From: an uncultured Aquimarina sp.
GTDB taxonomy: Bacteria; Bacteroidota; Bacteroidia; Flavobacteriales; Flavobacteriaceae
Assembly: GCA_947500545.1 (NCBI GenBank)
Contig: CANMSO010000005.1
Coordinates: 310,001 to 374,000, forward strand
DNA length: 64,000 nt
Direction of reading: 5' to 3'
The position numbers were made by a program, and so were the translations under genes. The notes beneath the pieces are model-generated. The model saw only the letters and a program-made list of their open reading frames with translations. It made no database searches and was not told the DNA's origin. This document shows, in pieces, positions 51,434-61,082 of the stretch. Each line of letters begins with the position of its first letter. The first letter of the stretch is position 1.

Positions 51434-54100
51434 TTAAAAAACTACTCTGAATACCGCATTTGGTGTAAAGCCCAAAGAAAATCGTTGAATTACTTGTTCT
51501 AAGATTACTTCAAGTTCTTCGGGTGTAGATCCAGTAGTACCTGGCACAGCAATTCCACCATCATCAAGAGGCTTTCGTTCTGCTTTATATATTAAATTTA
51601 AAGGTTTTACCCTATCGTAAATATTCAAGAATGATAATCCAAGCTGCGCTTTTAGTTTTTTGTTACCGGATTTAATATTAAAATCATATAATATAGAAGC
51701 ATCTAACCTATGAAAATCTGGTAATTTGTCACTATTTACAGCTCCAAAATTAACCACTCCAGCATTTTCACCATCCGCATCAATTTGTATTTCATAACTA
51801 TTTACAGGAGTAATAGGTTTTCCGGTTCTAAACTGCCAACCGAGAGAGAATTGCCATTTTTCTAATTGTAACGTATTCGAAACCCTTAACGAATGGGTAA
51901 TATCATTGTTTCCAGGAAACCTAAAAGGAGTGTCTTGTAAATTTGGGAATTGAAACGTAATATCATTATAGGTATAACCCGCCCATATTTTGTAGTTATT
52001 AAACCTATATTTTAATAAAAGGTCTAAGCCTTTTATCGTGCTTTCTCCTTCTTCTAAGTTTTCCAGAGGATTACTAAATCCACTGGTAAAGGTAGTCAAC
52101 CCTTCTAATTCTTTATAATACGCATCAATATCAACATTAAAATTTTTATAATGATATAATACTCCTCCAGAAATTTGATTACTACTCAACAAAGGAAATT
52201 GATCATCGTCTGATAAACGCCATAGTTCATTTTCCAAACGCAACTCGGTATGATTAAACTCTACCAATTGAGAAATGGGTTGGTTTCTTCTTTCTATAGC
52301 TGTTTTAACCCTGAAACGATCACCTATAGGATACTCCAAATTGATACGAGGTTCAAGCAAAAATTCATCTAAAGAAGAATAATGTACAAACCGAATCCCT
52401 GCATTAATAAACCCTTTATTCTTAAAGTTGAAGGTATATTCTCCAAATAGCGCATTTTGAAGATTTTCATCATCTTGACCAGAACTTTCAAATTCAGAAT
52501 CAACGGGATTTTCTTTACTTATTATGATATCTAAATCAGTATAGGAAAGCTCATATCCTAAAGTAAGCTTTTGTGTTTCTTTGATTGTTAAACCCGAAGT
52601 AAATTTTAATCCTAAATCTGTAATATCATTCTTACGAATATTAATTTCTGCCAGATCCAAAATACCATCGCCAGTTTCGTCTTTTATCTCATCATTTTGA
52701 TAGAACGAATTATATTCGGCAAAATAAGCGGTAAGCTTTTGTTGATATTTATCACTTGATTTATACTTCCAGTTAATACTTGCTCCTTTGTTTTGGGTAA
52801 TCAATGAATCTACAACAAGTTCTTCTCCCCCTGTAAAATCAAAGTCCAGACGATTTCTAGTATATAAACCGCTAATAGAAATACTATTTTTAGCATTGGG
52901 TTTTAGGACAAATTTGGTGCTTACATCGGTAAAAGAAAAATCATTATTACTTGTTTCACGGCTAAAGTCATCATCTGTTTCAAGTTCAAGTACGTTTCCA
53001 TTAATATCTTTAGCTACGCCAAAATTTGTAAAAATTTTATCAGCATAGCTGTTATAGGTTGGTGTTTCTAAAACATCAGAATAAGATCTTCTTGCAAAAG
53101 CATATAGCGCTACTTTTTCTGACAAAGGAGCCTTTACATATCCATTCACAGATAAGCCATCAATTTCGACTCCTCCTTCTGTTTTTTTAGGAATAATCTC
53201 TCCGCTGGAGATATCAATAATACCAGAAATACGATCACCATAACTCGCACTTGTACCCGATCTAAAAACAGATGCTTTTTTTGTAGCAAAAGGATTGAAC
53301 AAGGAGAACATACCATAAAAATACCCAGTATTATATAGCTTGATATCATCATACAATATCAAATTTTGGTCTGGTGACCCTCCCCTTATCTGGATACCAG
53401 TTGCAGATTCATCCAAGGTTGAAATACCAGGGATTAATTGTATACTTTGAGCTATATCTGGAGTAACCAGTCCTGGTAAAATTCCTAATTTATCAGAGTC
53501 TAATGAAATTGATCCATCTTTATTTCTATCAATTCCAGAAGTAACGTATCCTAAAACAACCACCTCATCCAGAGCTGAAGACAATGGATCTAATGCTATC
53601 TTTTGACAAGGGTCTCCAACTCTAATTACTAGCTCTTTATCATCATATCCTATAAAGCTCAGTTTTACATTTTCTGCGCTTAAACTGGCATCTTCAATAC
53701 TAAAATACCCATTATCATCTGTTGTAGTATTCAAATCAGCATTAATTAACACAGTCACAAAAGGTAATACGGTTTGCGTATCGCTATCCAAAACATAACC
53801 GCATATAACTTTTCTCTGCGTAACTATGACTTGTTGGGAAGATACTTTTTCGAAAATAAGATTTGTTTGCTTAGACAAAAGAGGTAACAGATCATCAATA
53901 CCTATCTCTTGTCGCGATATTGTAATAGTTTTAGAAGCAACAACTTCTTGAGCGTAAGAAAAAAGAATTTCTGTTTTTGATTCGATATCACTTAGCACTT
54001 CTTTGAGAGGGGTATTGATATGCGAAATCTCAAACTTCTCCTGTGTATAACATAATGTAGACACAAACAGTGCCACAATAAGCATTAGACGTTGGTTCAT
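51434..54100 (-). CDS. STN-domain TonB-dependent receptor (FecA/SusC-like), 888 aa
   Basis: Signal peptide at 1-19, then an STN signalling domain at ~20-95 ('ISHINTPLKEVLSDIESKTEILFSY'), a carboxypeptidase-like regulatory domain at ~97-185 ('CGYVLDSDTQTVLPFVTVLINADLNTTTDDNGYF'), a plug ('GIQIRGGSPDQNLILYDDI') and a barrel. The STN domain passes an occupancy signal to the FecR protein encoded just upstream. A substrate other than iron is possible given the neighbouring surface proteins. It lies 20 bp after the fecR-like gene. Confidence 0.92.
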   Translation of the reverse strand: MNQRLMLIVALFVSTLCYTQEKFEISHINTPLKEVLSDIESKTEILFSYAQEVVASKTITISRQEIGIDDLLPLLSKQTNLIFEKVSSQQVIVTQRKVICGYVLDSDTQTVLPFVTVLINADLNTTTDDNGYFSIEDASLSAENVKLSFIGYDDKELVIRVGDPCQKIALDPLSSALDEVVVLGYVTSGIDRNKDGSISLDSDKLGILPGLVTPDIAQSIQLIPGISTLDESATGIQIRGGSPDQNLILYDDIKLYNTGYFYGMFSLFNPFATKKASVFRSGTSASYGDRISGIIDISSGEIIPKKTEGGVEIDGLSVNGYVKAPLSEKVALYAFARRSYSDVLETPTYNSYADKIFTNFGVAKDINGNVLELETDDDFSRETSNNDFSFTDVSTKFVLKPNAKNSISISGLYTRNRLDFDFTGGEELVVDSLITQNKGASINWKYKSSDKYQQKLTAYFAEYNSFYQNDEIKDETGDGILDLAEINIRKNDITDLGLKFTSGLTIKETQKLTLGYELSYTDLDIIISKENPVDSEFESSGQDDENLQNALFGEYTFNFKNKGFINAGIRFVHYSSLDEFLLEPRINLEYPIGDRFRVKTAIERRNQPISQLVEFNHTELRLENELWRLSDDDQFPLLSSNQISGGVLYHYKNFNVDIDAYYKELEGLTTFTSGFSNPLENLEEGESTIKGLDLLLKYRFNNYKIWAGYTYNDITFQFPNLQDTPFRFPGNNDITHSLRVSNTLQLEKWQFSLGWQFRTGKPITPVNSYEIQIDADGENAGVVNFGAVNSDKLPDFHRLDASILYDFNIKSGNKKLKAQLGLSFLNIYDRVKPLNLIYKAERKPLDDGGIAVPGTTGSTPEELEVILEQVIQRFSLGFTPNAVFRVVF

Positions 54101-54120
54101 GAATGTATAAGTAAGTTGGT

Positions 54121-55029
54121 TTATTGCAAATATACGATAGTTTTATCCTCGGAAAGCGTATACGAAATCCCCATAGGGGTTAATGTAGATCTTAATGCTT
54201 TTTCAAGGTCGTTATGTAAGAAACTTCCTGTAAATAATCTGGATAAATCAATTATGTCTTCATTCTGAAAGATGACATTATATTGAACATGGATTTCGTC
54301 CAAAACTTCTTGTAAAGGTTTTTCTTTAAAAACACTTATACCATTCATCCAGTTGGGTTGCTCTTCTTCAGTTTTTTCATTGGTAACATCTCCACTAGTA
54401 AGACTAATTTTATCGTTTTCTTTTAAAATATGATATTCGTCTGAATTAAGCTTATCAAATCGAACCGCTCCCTCGAAGCAGTTTACTTCAAAAGCTTCGC
54501 CTCTAGTTTTGATATTGAATTTGGTGCCTAAAACAGATATTTCACCTTGCGAAGTTTTTACCACAAAATCACCTCCTTTTTCAACCTCAAAATATGCTTC
54601 TCCTGTTAAGTTTACGTCACGATTATTTGCCCAAAAGAAACGTTTGTGTTTTAATTCAGAATCTGCGTTGAGTTGTATTTTTGATCCATCTGGAAGTACA
54701 ACTGCCAATTGTTCTCCATAAGAAGTATTATAACTTTTTGTTGAATTGAACAATCCAAACACTCCTAATAGCACTACAATAGAAGCTGCAATAGCTAGCC
54801 AAGTAGTATTGGTTGTTTTTCTTTTTGAACCAAAAGTGATTTGTTCTTTGGTTTTGATTAGAGCTTGTCTTTTATCTACAGGAGGAGCCTTAAAATTTTG
54901 TGCCACCCTATTGATGCGATTAAACCCTTTATATGCTTCAGAATTTTTGAACTCAGATAATTCTTCCTCGCTCAACTCTCCTGTCGCCCAACGTGCTAAA
55001 AATGTTTTATCTGATTCGTACTTTTCCAT
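54121..55029 (-). CDS. FecR-family anti-sigma factor
   Basis: 302 aa. A cytoplasmic N-terminal sigma-binding part is followed by one membrane helix (~75-92) and a FecR domain ('AVVLPDGSKIQLNADSELKHKR', 'GEAYFEVEKGGDFVVKTSQGEISVLGTKFNI'). A C-terminal STN-contact domain (DUF4974-like, 'FKEKPLQEVLDEIHVQYNVIF') completes it. It relays the receptor signal to the ECF sigma encoded upstream in the same operon. Confidence 0.94.
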   Translation of the reverse strand: MEKYESDKTFLARWATGELSEEELSEFKNSEAYKGFNRINRVAQNFKAPPVDKRQALIKTKEQITFGSKRKTTNTTWLAIAASIVVLLGVFGLFNSTKSYNTSYGEQLAVVLPDGSKIQLNADSELKHKRFFWANNRDVNLTGEAYFEVEKGGDFVVKTSQGEISVLGTKFNIKTRGEAFEVNCFEGAVRFDKLNSDEYHILKENDKISLTSGDVTNEKTEEEQPNWMNGISVFKEKPLQEVLDEIHVQYNVIFQNEDIIDLSRLFTGSFLHNDLEKALRSTLTPMGISYTLSEDKTIVYLQ

Positions 55030-55143
55030 AATAGTTAGAAAGTATTTTTTACTTTCGGTAATCCAAATTAATATTATTTTTAATCCTCATCATTTTCGCC
55101 TCTATATCTATAATACAGCTAAACAATAAATTACCCTATTTTT

Positions 55144-55665
55144 TTAAATTTTAAAATCCTTACCTAATAGTTTTCTGAGGTTAATAAAAGCGTTACTCAT
55201 ACGTCTTTCTACTGCTTTTACAGTAATATTAGTTATCTCGGCTATCTCTTTATATGTTTTTTTATCGATTCTACTTAGTAAAAACACTTCACGTTCTTTG
55301 TCAGACAACTTTGAGATTGCTTGCTCTAGCTTGATTCTAAATTCTTCGGTCTCCATTATAAAATCCGGGCTTTCGTTGTTTTTATCATCTCGAGGTGCAG
55401 ATTCATAACGCAACACCACTTTCTTATGCGCGAATTCATTAAGTAATGCATTATTACATATCTTAAAAATGAGAGATTTTGCCGTTTCGTAAATAATATC
55501 GGCACATTGTTTCCATATTTTCACAAAAGCATCTTGTACAATATCCTCTGCCTGCTGTATATCTCCACACTTGTAGTATAAGTAATTTCTGGCCGATTCA
55601 AAATGTGTATTGAACAGGGTGTCAAAATTCTTTTCTTCACAAACAGATTGTTTTTTGTCGGGCAT
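55144..55665 (-). CDS. FecI-type ECF sigma factor
   Basis: 173 aa. Region 2 ('FNTHFESARNYLYYKCGDIQQAEDIVQDAFVKIWKQ') and region 4 ('KLSDKEREVFLLSRIDKKTYKEIAEITNITVKAVERRMSNAF') are complete. It is the Bacteroidota type paired with FecR/STN receptors. It is first in the leftward operon, with FecR 114 bp downstream. Confidence 0.94.
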   Translation of the reverse strand: MPDKKQSVCEEKNFDTLFNTHFESARNYLYYKCGDIQQAEDIVQDAFVKIWKQCADIIYETAKSLIFKICNNALLNEFAHKKVVLRYESAPRDDKNNESPDFIMETEEFRIKLEQAISKLSDKEREVFLLSRIDKKTYKEIAEITNITVKAVERRMSNAFINLRKLLGKDFKI

Positions 55666-55689
55666 GGGAAAAAGAAATTAATCAATACT

Positions 55690-55697
55690 CAAAGCTA
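55690..55697 (-). promoter_or_regulatory. TAGCTTTG -7 element for the ECF sigma operon
   Basis: On the reverse strand TAGCTTTG matches TAnnTTTG and lies 25 bp before the sigma start codon. No clear -33 TTG was seen. Confidence 0.45.
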
Positions 55698-55782
55698 TTA
55701 AAAAAACGTAAAGCTAGAACGTTTCGATAGGCGTTATTTTCTTACTGTCATTGTAAATAGCTGTTTTTCATTTATCTCTGAA

Positions 55783-55808
55783 TTTTTGTAGGGGTATTTG
55801 TAGGGGTA
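55783..55808. promoter_or_regulatory. GTAGGGGTA direct-repeat module, copy A
   Basis: Two GTAGGGGTA copies at a 12-bp period (55788-55796 and 55800-55808) lie in the 414-bp divergent gap between the ECF sigma operon and the large surface-protein gene. The same 25-bp block occurs at 61307. A G-rich segment reading GGGGGTAAGGGTCC on the other strand follows near 55850. Position and duplication suggest an operator for surface-protein control. The rest of the gap holds no gene. Confidence 0.55.
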
Positions 55809-55994
55809 AGTTTTAATGGATATACATACATCTGTCTGTAATTTTGGACCCTTACCCCCAAAACTTTATCCTATATGAGCACCCAATATTTAACCTACAA
55901 CTTTTCTAAAAACTATACGATCATTCTTTCCTCTAACGAAGAATGAATTACGAATCTGATTCTCATCAATTTTTGGAAGCTCTAAAAAAAATTA

Positions 55995-56029
55995 AAAATA
56001 AAAATAGGGTATCCTAAAACTTGACTGTA
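55995..56029 (+). promoter_or_regulatory. Conserved upstream block, copy A (AATAGGGTATCCTAAAACTT core)
   Basis: A 35-bp block that recurs at 61484-61518 with only two mismatches. It lies about 50 bp before the surface-protein ATG, where promoter or 5' leader sequence is expected. It contains GGGTATCCTAAAACTTGAC. Its role is inferred from conservation between the two upstream regions. Confidence 0.5.
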
Positions 56030-56079
56030 TTAGATACGAAACAATCATTAAACAATTAATTTTTATAAACCCCTTATTT

Positions 56080-59000
56080 ATGAAAAAACTACTACTATTG
56101 TTATTAGCATCATTCTGTTTTGCTTATAACGCACAAGCACAATGTGGGCCTGGACAGGATACCACTCCCCCAGTCATTGAAACTGCAGGAGATGGAACCC
56201 TTGCTAGCCCTTTTCGAAATTTATTACAAACCACAGTAGGTGGTGTTCCTAGCGGTACATACTACTTTAATTTTAACGGTAGCACATTTCAAGGAGCATT
56301 AGACAACGACACCGACGGCGGTGGCTGGTTAATGATCCTTAATTATGTTCACTTAGCAGGTGATAATTCTGATTTAACTATTCGAAATACAGACCTGCCA
56401 TTATTAGGCTCTTCTACCCTAGGCGATAACGAGGCAGGAACAGCCAATTGGGGACATATGGGTAATGCCCTGGCCGCAGCAATCGATTTTGAAGAAATAC
56501 GATTTTATGGAGTAACCACGGGACATAATCGTGTAATCAACTTTAAGACAAGCTTTCAAGGAGTATTAAATTGTGTAAAAACAGGAACAGGTTCTTTTGA
56601 TCGAATTAATGAAGTATCAAATCATACTGTATTATCAAACCATTCTGCTAATATTCCGGCTCAAGCTTATCATGAATGGGCAGATCAAGGGGATCTCGCA
56701 CTAACCAATTTCCCGTTTTGGACTGCTGGGGCTTATCATTGGGGAATTCGTGGAGGAGGTTCTCGTTGGGAAGTAGATGATTTTTCTAATAATACACAAA
56801 GTACTATACACCGTGTATGGGTGCGTGGTGATCTTTCGCCAGCAGCTACAACAACAATTACAGCAAATTTAGATCAAACAGGTAATGTTACTGTTGCTCC
56901 ACAAGACTTTGGACTTAACATTACCGATAATTGTGTAAATGTAACCCTGAGTTTAAATCAAACTGACTTTGATTGTACCGATATTGGAAGTAATATTATT
57001 CAATTAACAGCTACCGATGATCAAAATAATAGTACTATTATCGATGTAACGGTTATTATAACCGAATCTTCTCCTGTTATTACTAATGATACATTTGTAA
57101 ACATTGATCTGGATGCCACAAGTAATGCTTCAATCACGTTAGCAGATCTTAACGCAAGTGCAACCGATGATTGCGGGTTACAAAGTTTAACGCTAAACCG
57201 AACAGATTTTGACTGTAGCAATGTTGGGAGACCTATTTCACTAATACTTACAGCAACCGATGTTAATGGCAATGTAAGTATTAGTAATCCAGTTGTGTTC
57301 ATTAACGATAACATTGACCCTGTTGTACAATGTGTTGCTCCTTTTACTTTGGAATTAGACGCTACGGGTAACGCCACCATCACCGAAAATGACATTGTTT
57401 TGAGTGCTACAGATAATTGTACTACTAATATCAGTCTGGACAAAAGTACATTTACCTGTGCAGATATAGGAGATAATACAGTAACAGTAACTGTTTCTGA
57501 TAATGGTGGAAATAGGGTAACATGTACAACAACGGTTACTATTACCATACCTTCGTGTCCATCTGATTTTACCTTAGAAAGTGATGCTGACACATGTGGA
57601 GCTACATACAATTATCCATGTGCTAGCAATATCACCGCAGGTCCCGCAAGTGGAACGCAATTAGCTGTTGGAAGTACAACAACGTTTACTTATGATACTC
57701 TTGATAATACCGGAGCTACCATATCATGTAGTTATGATGTAACTGTTGTTGATACTAGAGCACCATTATTTAATACACAAGAACATACCGTTACTTTAAA
57801 TGCTAATGAAACTGCCACAGTATTAGCTTCAGACATTATAGGAGCAGATCCTATTGCTCGTGATTATACACTAGATACTTCTGGCACATTTGATCGTGTG
57901 GATATTAGTGCCACAGGAACCCAAGTAACGCTTGATGATGATGAACTAACAGCGGCATTGCCAATAGGTTTTGAATTTGGTTTCTACGGAAATATCTATA
58001 CAGAATTCTATATTTCGTCTAACGGATTTATTACCTTTTCTGATGAAGGAGAAGATGGGTGTTGCAATGGACAATCCATACCAGACACTAATGAACCCAA
58101 TAACCTGATCGCGTTCGACTGGAATGATATAAATCCTGAAGATGGAGGAACAATGAGATATACCACCATTGGTACTGCACCAAACAGAATCTTAATCATG
58201 GATTGGGATAGTGTTACTCATATCGATGATTCTGATGATATTACCACAACTCAAGTAAAATTATTTGAAGGATCTAATCGAATTGAGATACATACCACAA
58301 ATATTCCATTAACCGGAGATGATAAAACACAAGGGTTAGAAAATATAGATGGTACAGCAGCTATTATCGTTCCTGGTCGTAATGCAGGTAATTGGGGAGC
58401 TACAAATGATTATGTTGCTTTTGTTCCTACAAACGATATATTTGATAATTGTGGTATTGATACAGTAGTAATTTCTCCAAACACTTTAGATTGTAGTAAC
58501 AAAGGAGATAATATAGTGACTCTTACCATAACCGATGTAAATGGTAATAGCGCTAGTAAAACAACCAATGTAAGAGTTGAAACAACAGATACTACCGCTC
58601 CCCTAATAACATTGACAGGTGCAGATCCTCAAACTATAGAACAAGGTACTGGTTATATAGAACTAGGCGCTACTACAGATGACGGGTCTTCTGTAGTAAT
58701 TGATATTTCAGATTTTGTAGATGCTGTAGGAACCTATACCGTACGATATAACGCTGCTGATGATTCTTGTAATGATGCTATAGAAATTACCAGAACCATA
58801 AATATAATAGATACAACAGCTCCAATAATTACTTTGACAGGTGATAACCCGCAAGTAATTGAATTAGGTGAAGGTTATACAGAATTAGGTGCGACGACCG
58901 ATGATGGAACAGCAATTTCTATTAACGCTAGTACTTTTGTCGATGCCGTAGGTAGTTATACAATTACTTACGATGCCACCGATGCTTCGAGTAATGTAGC

Positions 59001-60204
59001 TTCGCAAGTTACCAGATCGGTTACAGTAATAGATACCACAGCCCCAATAATTACTTTGACAGGTGATAACCCACAGGTAATAGAATTAGGTGAAGGTTAT
59101 ACAGAATTAGGAGCCACTACAGATGATGGAACAGCAATTTCTATAGATACCAGTTCTTTTATCGATGCCATAGGAAATTATACGATTACTTATGATGCAA
59201 CAGATGCTTCGGGTAATATAGCTGCTCAAGTTATCAGATCAGTAACGGTAGTAGATACCACAGCTCCTATAATTACTTTAATAGGAGATAATCCTCAAAT
59301 AGTTGAACAAGCAGAAGGTTATGTTGAGCTAGGAGCCACCACAGATGATGGATCCATGGTTGTAATCGATACATCAGGTTTTATTAATGAAGAAGGAACC
59401 TACATGATTACCTATAATGCCACAGACGCAAATGGTAACAACGCTTTGCAAGTGACAAGAACAGTAATAGTAAATACGTGTTTTATTGATAGTTTACCAG
59501 AGAATAATTTTAGCATCCTTGCTTCTAGTGAAACCTGCGTAGGGAAAAATAATGGAATCATCACGATCAATACCGTAATGGAACAAGACTATATTGCAAC
59601 TATTAACAATGAAACGCACTCCTTCAGCTCAACTCTTGTTGTAACAGATTTAACACCAGGAACCTATCCTGTATGTATTACAATTGAAGGAAATAATAAC
59701 TGTGAGCAATGTTTTGAATTAATCATTGAAGAAGGTATTGCAATGACTGGTAAAACATCTGTTAATGATACAACTCTCGATAAACAAATGCTGGTAGAGA
59801 TCGAAACAGGTACAGCTCCATTTAGTGTAATGATCAATAATCAATTAATTGGTCAATATGATTCCAAAAGTTTTATGGTAGCTGTTAAAAATGGAGATAA
59901 TGTTGAAATCGCTTCTAGCCTTGCTTGCGAAGGAAAACTAGCAACCAAAATAGAAGGTTCGTTTGAAAACATCAATATATATCCTAATCCAACAAAAACG
60001 AATACAACTTTAACACTTCCTGAAATTGGAAAGGAAACAATTACTGTAGATATTCATAATACCTTAGGGATGATCGTTTCCTCAAGACAATATAACATCT
60101 ATAATCGCCAGGTAACTTTACCTATGGAAAGCTTATCGCCAGGAGTATACTTTATTAGAGTTAATCTGGGAACCATAAAAACATTCAAAATAATAAAGAA
60201 GTAA
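56080..60204 (+). CDS. Large T9SS surface protein: fibrinogen-like, HYR/Ig and DUF5011 repeats, 1374 aa
   Basis: Signal peptide at 1-20. Residues ~50-250 resemble a fibrinogen-like globular domain ('DTDGGGWLMILNYVH', 'FPFWTAGAYHWGIRGGG', 'TIHRVWVRG'). HYR/Ig-like modules follow (~255-580, 'SATDNCTTNISLDKSTFTC'), then a jelly-roll-like region (~590-790, 'FYISSNGFITFSDEG') and four 74-residue DUF5011 repeats (837-1132). A type A T9SS sorting domain ends the protein ('NINIYPNPTKTN...SLSPGVYFIRV'). It should be secreted by T9SS and cell-attached, as an adhesin or glycan binder. Confidence 0.93.
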   Translation: MKKLLLLLLASFCFAYNAQAQCGPGQDTTPPVIETAGDGTLASPFRNLLQTTVGGVPSGTYYFNFNGSTFQGALDNDTDGGGWLMILNYVHLAGDNSDLTIRNTDLPLLGSSTLGDNEAGTANWGHMGNALAAAIDFEEIRFYGVTTGHNRVINFKTSFQGVLNCVKTGTGSFDRINEVSNHTVLSNHSANIPAQAYHEWADQGDLALTNFPFWTAGAYHWGIRGGGSRWEVDDFSNNTQSTIHRVWVRGDLSPAATTTITANLDQTGNVTVAPQDFGLNITDNCVNVTLSLNQTDFDCTDIGSNIIQLTATDDQNNSTIIDVTVIITESSPVITNDTFVNIDLDATSNASITLADLNASATDDCGLQSLTLNRTDFDCSNVGRPISLILTATDVNGNVSISNPVVFINDNIDPVVQCVAPFTLELDATGNATITENDIVLSATDNCTTNISLDKSTFTCADIGDNTVTVTVSDNGGNRVTCTTTVTITIPSCPSDFTLESDADTCGATYNYPCASNITAGPASGTQLAVGSTTTFTYDTLDNTGATISCSYDVTVVDTRAPLFNTQEHTVTLNANETATVLASDIIGADPIARDYTLDTSGTFDRVDISATGTQVTLDDDELTAALPIGFEFGFYGNIYTEFYISSNGFITFSDEGEDGCCNGQSIPDTNEPNNLIAFDWNDINPEDGGTMRYTTIGTAPNRILIMDWDSVTHIDDSDDITTTQVKLFEGSNRIEIHTTNIPLTGDDKTQGLENIDGTAAIIVPGRNAGNWGATNDYVAFVPTNDIFDNCGIDTVVISPNTLDCSNKGDNIVTLTITDVNGNSASKTTNVRVETTDTTAPLITLTGADPQTIEQGTGYIELGATTDDGSSVVIDISDFVDAVGTYTVRYNAADDSCNDAIEITRTINIIDTTAPIITLTGDNPQVIELGEGYTELGATTDDGTAISINASTFVDAVGSYTITYDATDASSNVASQVTRSVTVIDTTAPIITLTGDNPQVIELGEGYTELGATTDDGTAISIDTSSFIDAIGNYTITYDATDASGNIAAQVIRSVTVVDTTAPIITLIGDNPQIVEQAEGYVELGATTDDGSMVVIDTSGFINEEGTYMITYNATDANGNNALQVTRTVIVNTCFIDSLPENNFSILASSETCVGKNNGIITINTVMEQDYIATINNETHSFSSTLVVTDLTPGTYPVCITIEGNNNCEQCFELIIEEGIAMTGKTSVNDTTLDKQMLVEIETGTAPFSVMINNQLIGQYDSKSFMVAVKNGDNVEIASSLACEGKLATKIEGSFENINIYPNPTKTNTTLTLPEIGKETITVDIHNTLGMIVSSRQYNIYNRQVTLPMESLSPGVYFIRVNLGTIKTFKIIKK
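58588..59475 (+). repeat. Four tandem 222-bp DUF5011 coding repeats
   Basis: Units start at 58588, 58810, 59032 and 59254, exactly 222 bp (74 codons) apart. Each begins 'D-T-T-A-P-[LI]-I-T-L'. Copies 2 and 3 are nearly identical at nucleotide level over their first ~90 bp, while copies 1 and 4 are more diverged. This points to recent duplication or gene conversion in the middle. Confidence 0.9.
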
Positions 60205-60214
60205 ATTACTGAGT

Positions 60215-60246
60215 ACCTCCTGCCCGCTTATAAATAGGCAGGAGGT
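60215..60246 (+). terminator. Hairpin terminator after the large surface protein
   Basis: ACCTCCTGCC (60215-60224) pairs perfectly with GGCAGGAGGT (60237-60246), followed by a T-rich run. It separates the surface-protein gene from the lipoprotein gene, though read-through is possible. Confidence 0.8.
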
Positions 60247-60272
60247 TTATTTACTAATAAAAAAATAAACAA

Positions 60273-60968
60273 ATGAAACATATATATAGCATACTATTTA
60301 GCGTATTATTTCTTTTTTCCTGTACTACAGAAGATGAAAGCATAGAAATAAATGATCCATTTTTTGTAGATCCAAATCCATCATTACCTAGTTTAATCTA
60401 CCCAACTAATAATTTGATATGTACTAATTTCAATCTTGAATTTGATTGGAATGTTTCTAGCGCTTTTAATGGAAATTCTCTTACTTACACTATCGATATT
60501 GCTACAGACAACACCTTTGCAGAAATACTATTTACAGCGAGTACATCACAAACTAACAGAGCGTTCAACCTTGAAAAAGGAACAACCTATTTTTGGAGAG
60601 TAAAAGCCAAGGATGAAAAAGGGTATGAAAGCAGGTACACAAGTACACGAACATTTTTCACAGAGCCCGAAGCCGGAATAAACAATATCCCTCATGCTCC
60701 AGTTGCCATATCCCCTACTTTGGGAGCAACCGTGTCAGGATCAGAAATAACATTAGATTGGAACGCAACAGACAGTGATGGGGATACACTATTGTTCGAT
60801 CTATACTTTGGCGAGAGCAACCCTCCTCAGTTAGTTGCAGAAAATATTGAAGTTTCAACATTTGATGTAACTACTGAAGCAAATACAAGATATTACTGGA
60901 GGGTTGTTGCCAAAGATAACAATCAAGGAGTAGCCATTAGCCGAGTTTGGAATTTTAGAACACAATAA
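60273..60968 (+). CDS. Surface lipoprotein with two FN3-like modules
   Basis: 231 aa. Lipobox 'LFLFSCTTEDE' (Cys17) with acidic residues right after it, a signal for outer-membrane surface export in Bacteroidota. Two Ig/FN3-like modules are at ~35-130 ('TTYFWRVKAKDEKG') and ~140-231 ('TLDWNATDSDGDTLLFDLYFG', 'TRYYWRVVAKDNNQG'). The tandem position suggests that it works with the preceding T9SS protein, possibly as an anchor. Confidence 0.85.
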   Translation: MKHIYSILFSVLFLFSCTTEDESIEINDPFFVDPNPSLPSLIYPTNNLICTNFNLEFDWNVSSAFNGNSLTYTIDIATDNTFAEILFTASTSQTNRAFNLEKGTTYFWRVKAKDEKGYESRYTSTRTFFTEPEAGINNIPHAPVAISPTLGATVSGSEITLDWNATDSDGDTLLFDLYFGESNPPQLVAENIEVSTFDVTTEANTRYYWRVVAKDNNQGVAISRVWNFRTQ

Positions 60969-61010
60969 GGGGGAAAACTTTTGATCTAAATTTTAATCAC
61001 GGCAGCATAG

Positions 61011-61032
61011 AACCACTCATTTTTGAGTGGTT
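61011..61032 (+). terminator. Hairpin terminator with T-tract
   Basis: AACCACTCA (61011-61019) pairs with TGAGTGGTT (61024-61032) around TTTT and is followed by TTTTT. It lies 43 bp after the lipoprotein stop. Confidence 0.85.
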
Positions 61033-61082
61033 TTTTTATTTTTTATGTCTTTACATGTATAAAAAAAGATACCAACATAAAA

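Noticed and set aside
57021..57611. 196-codon antisense frame inside the surface-protein gene
   Set aside because: It is fully embedded in a clear coding gene with repeats; its composition is the mirror of the sense Thr/Asn/Asp codons.
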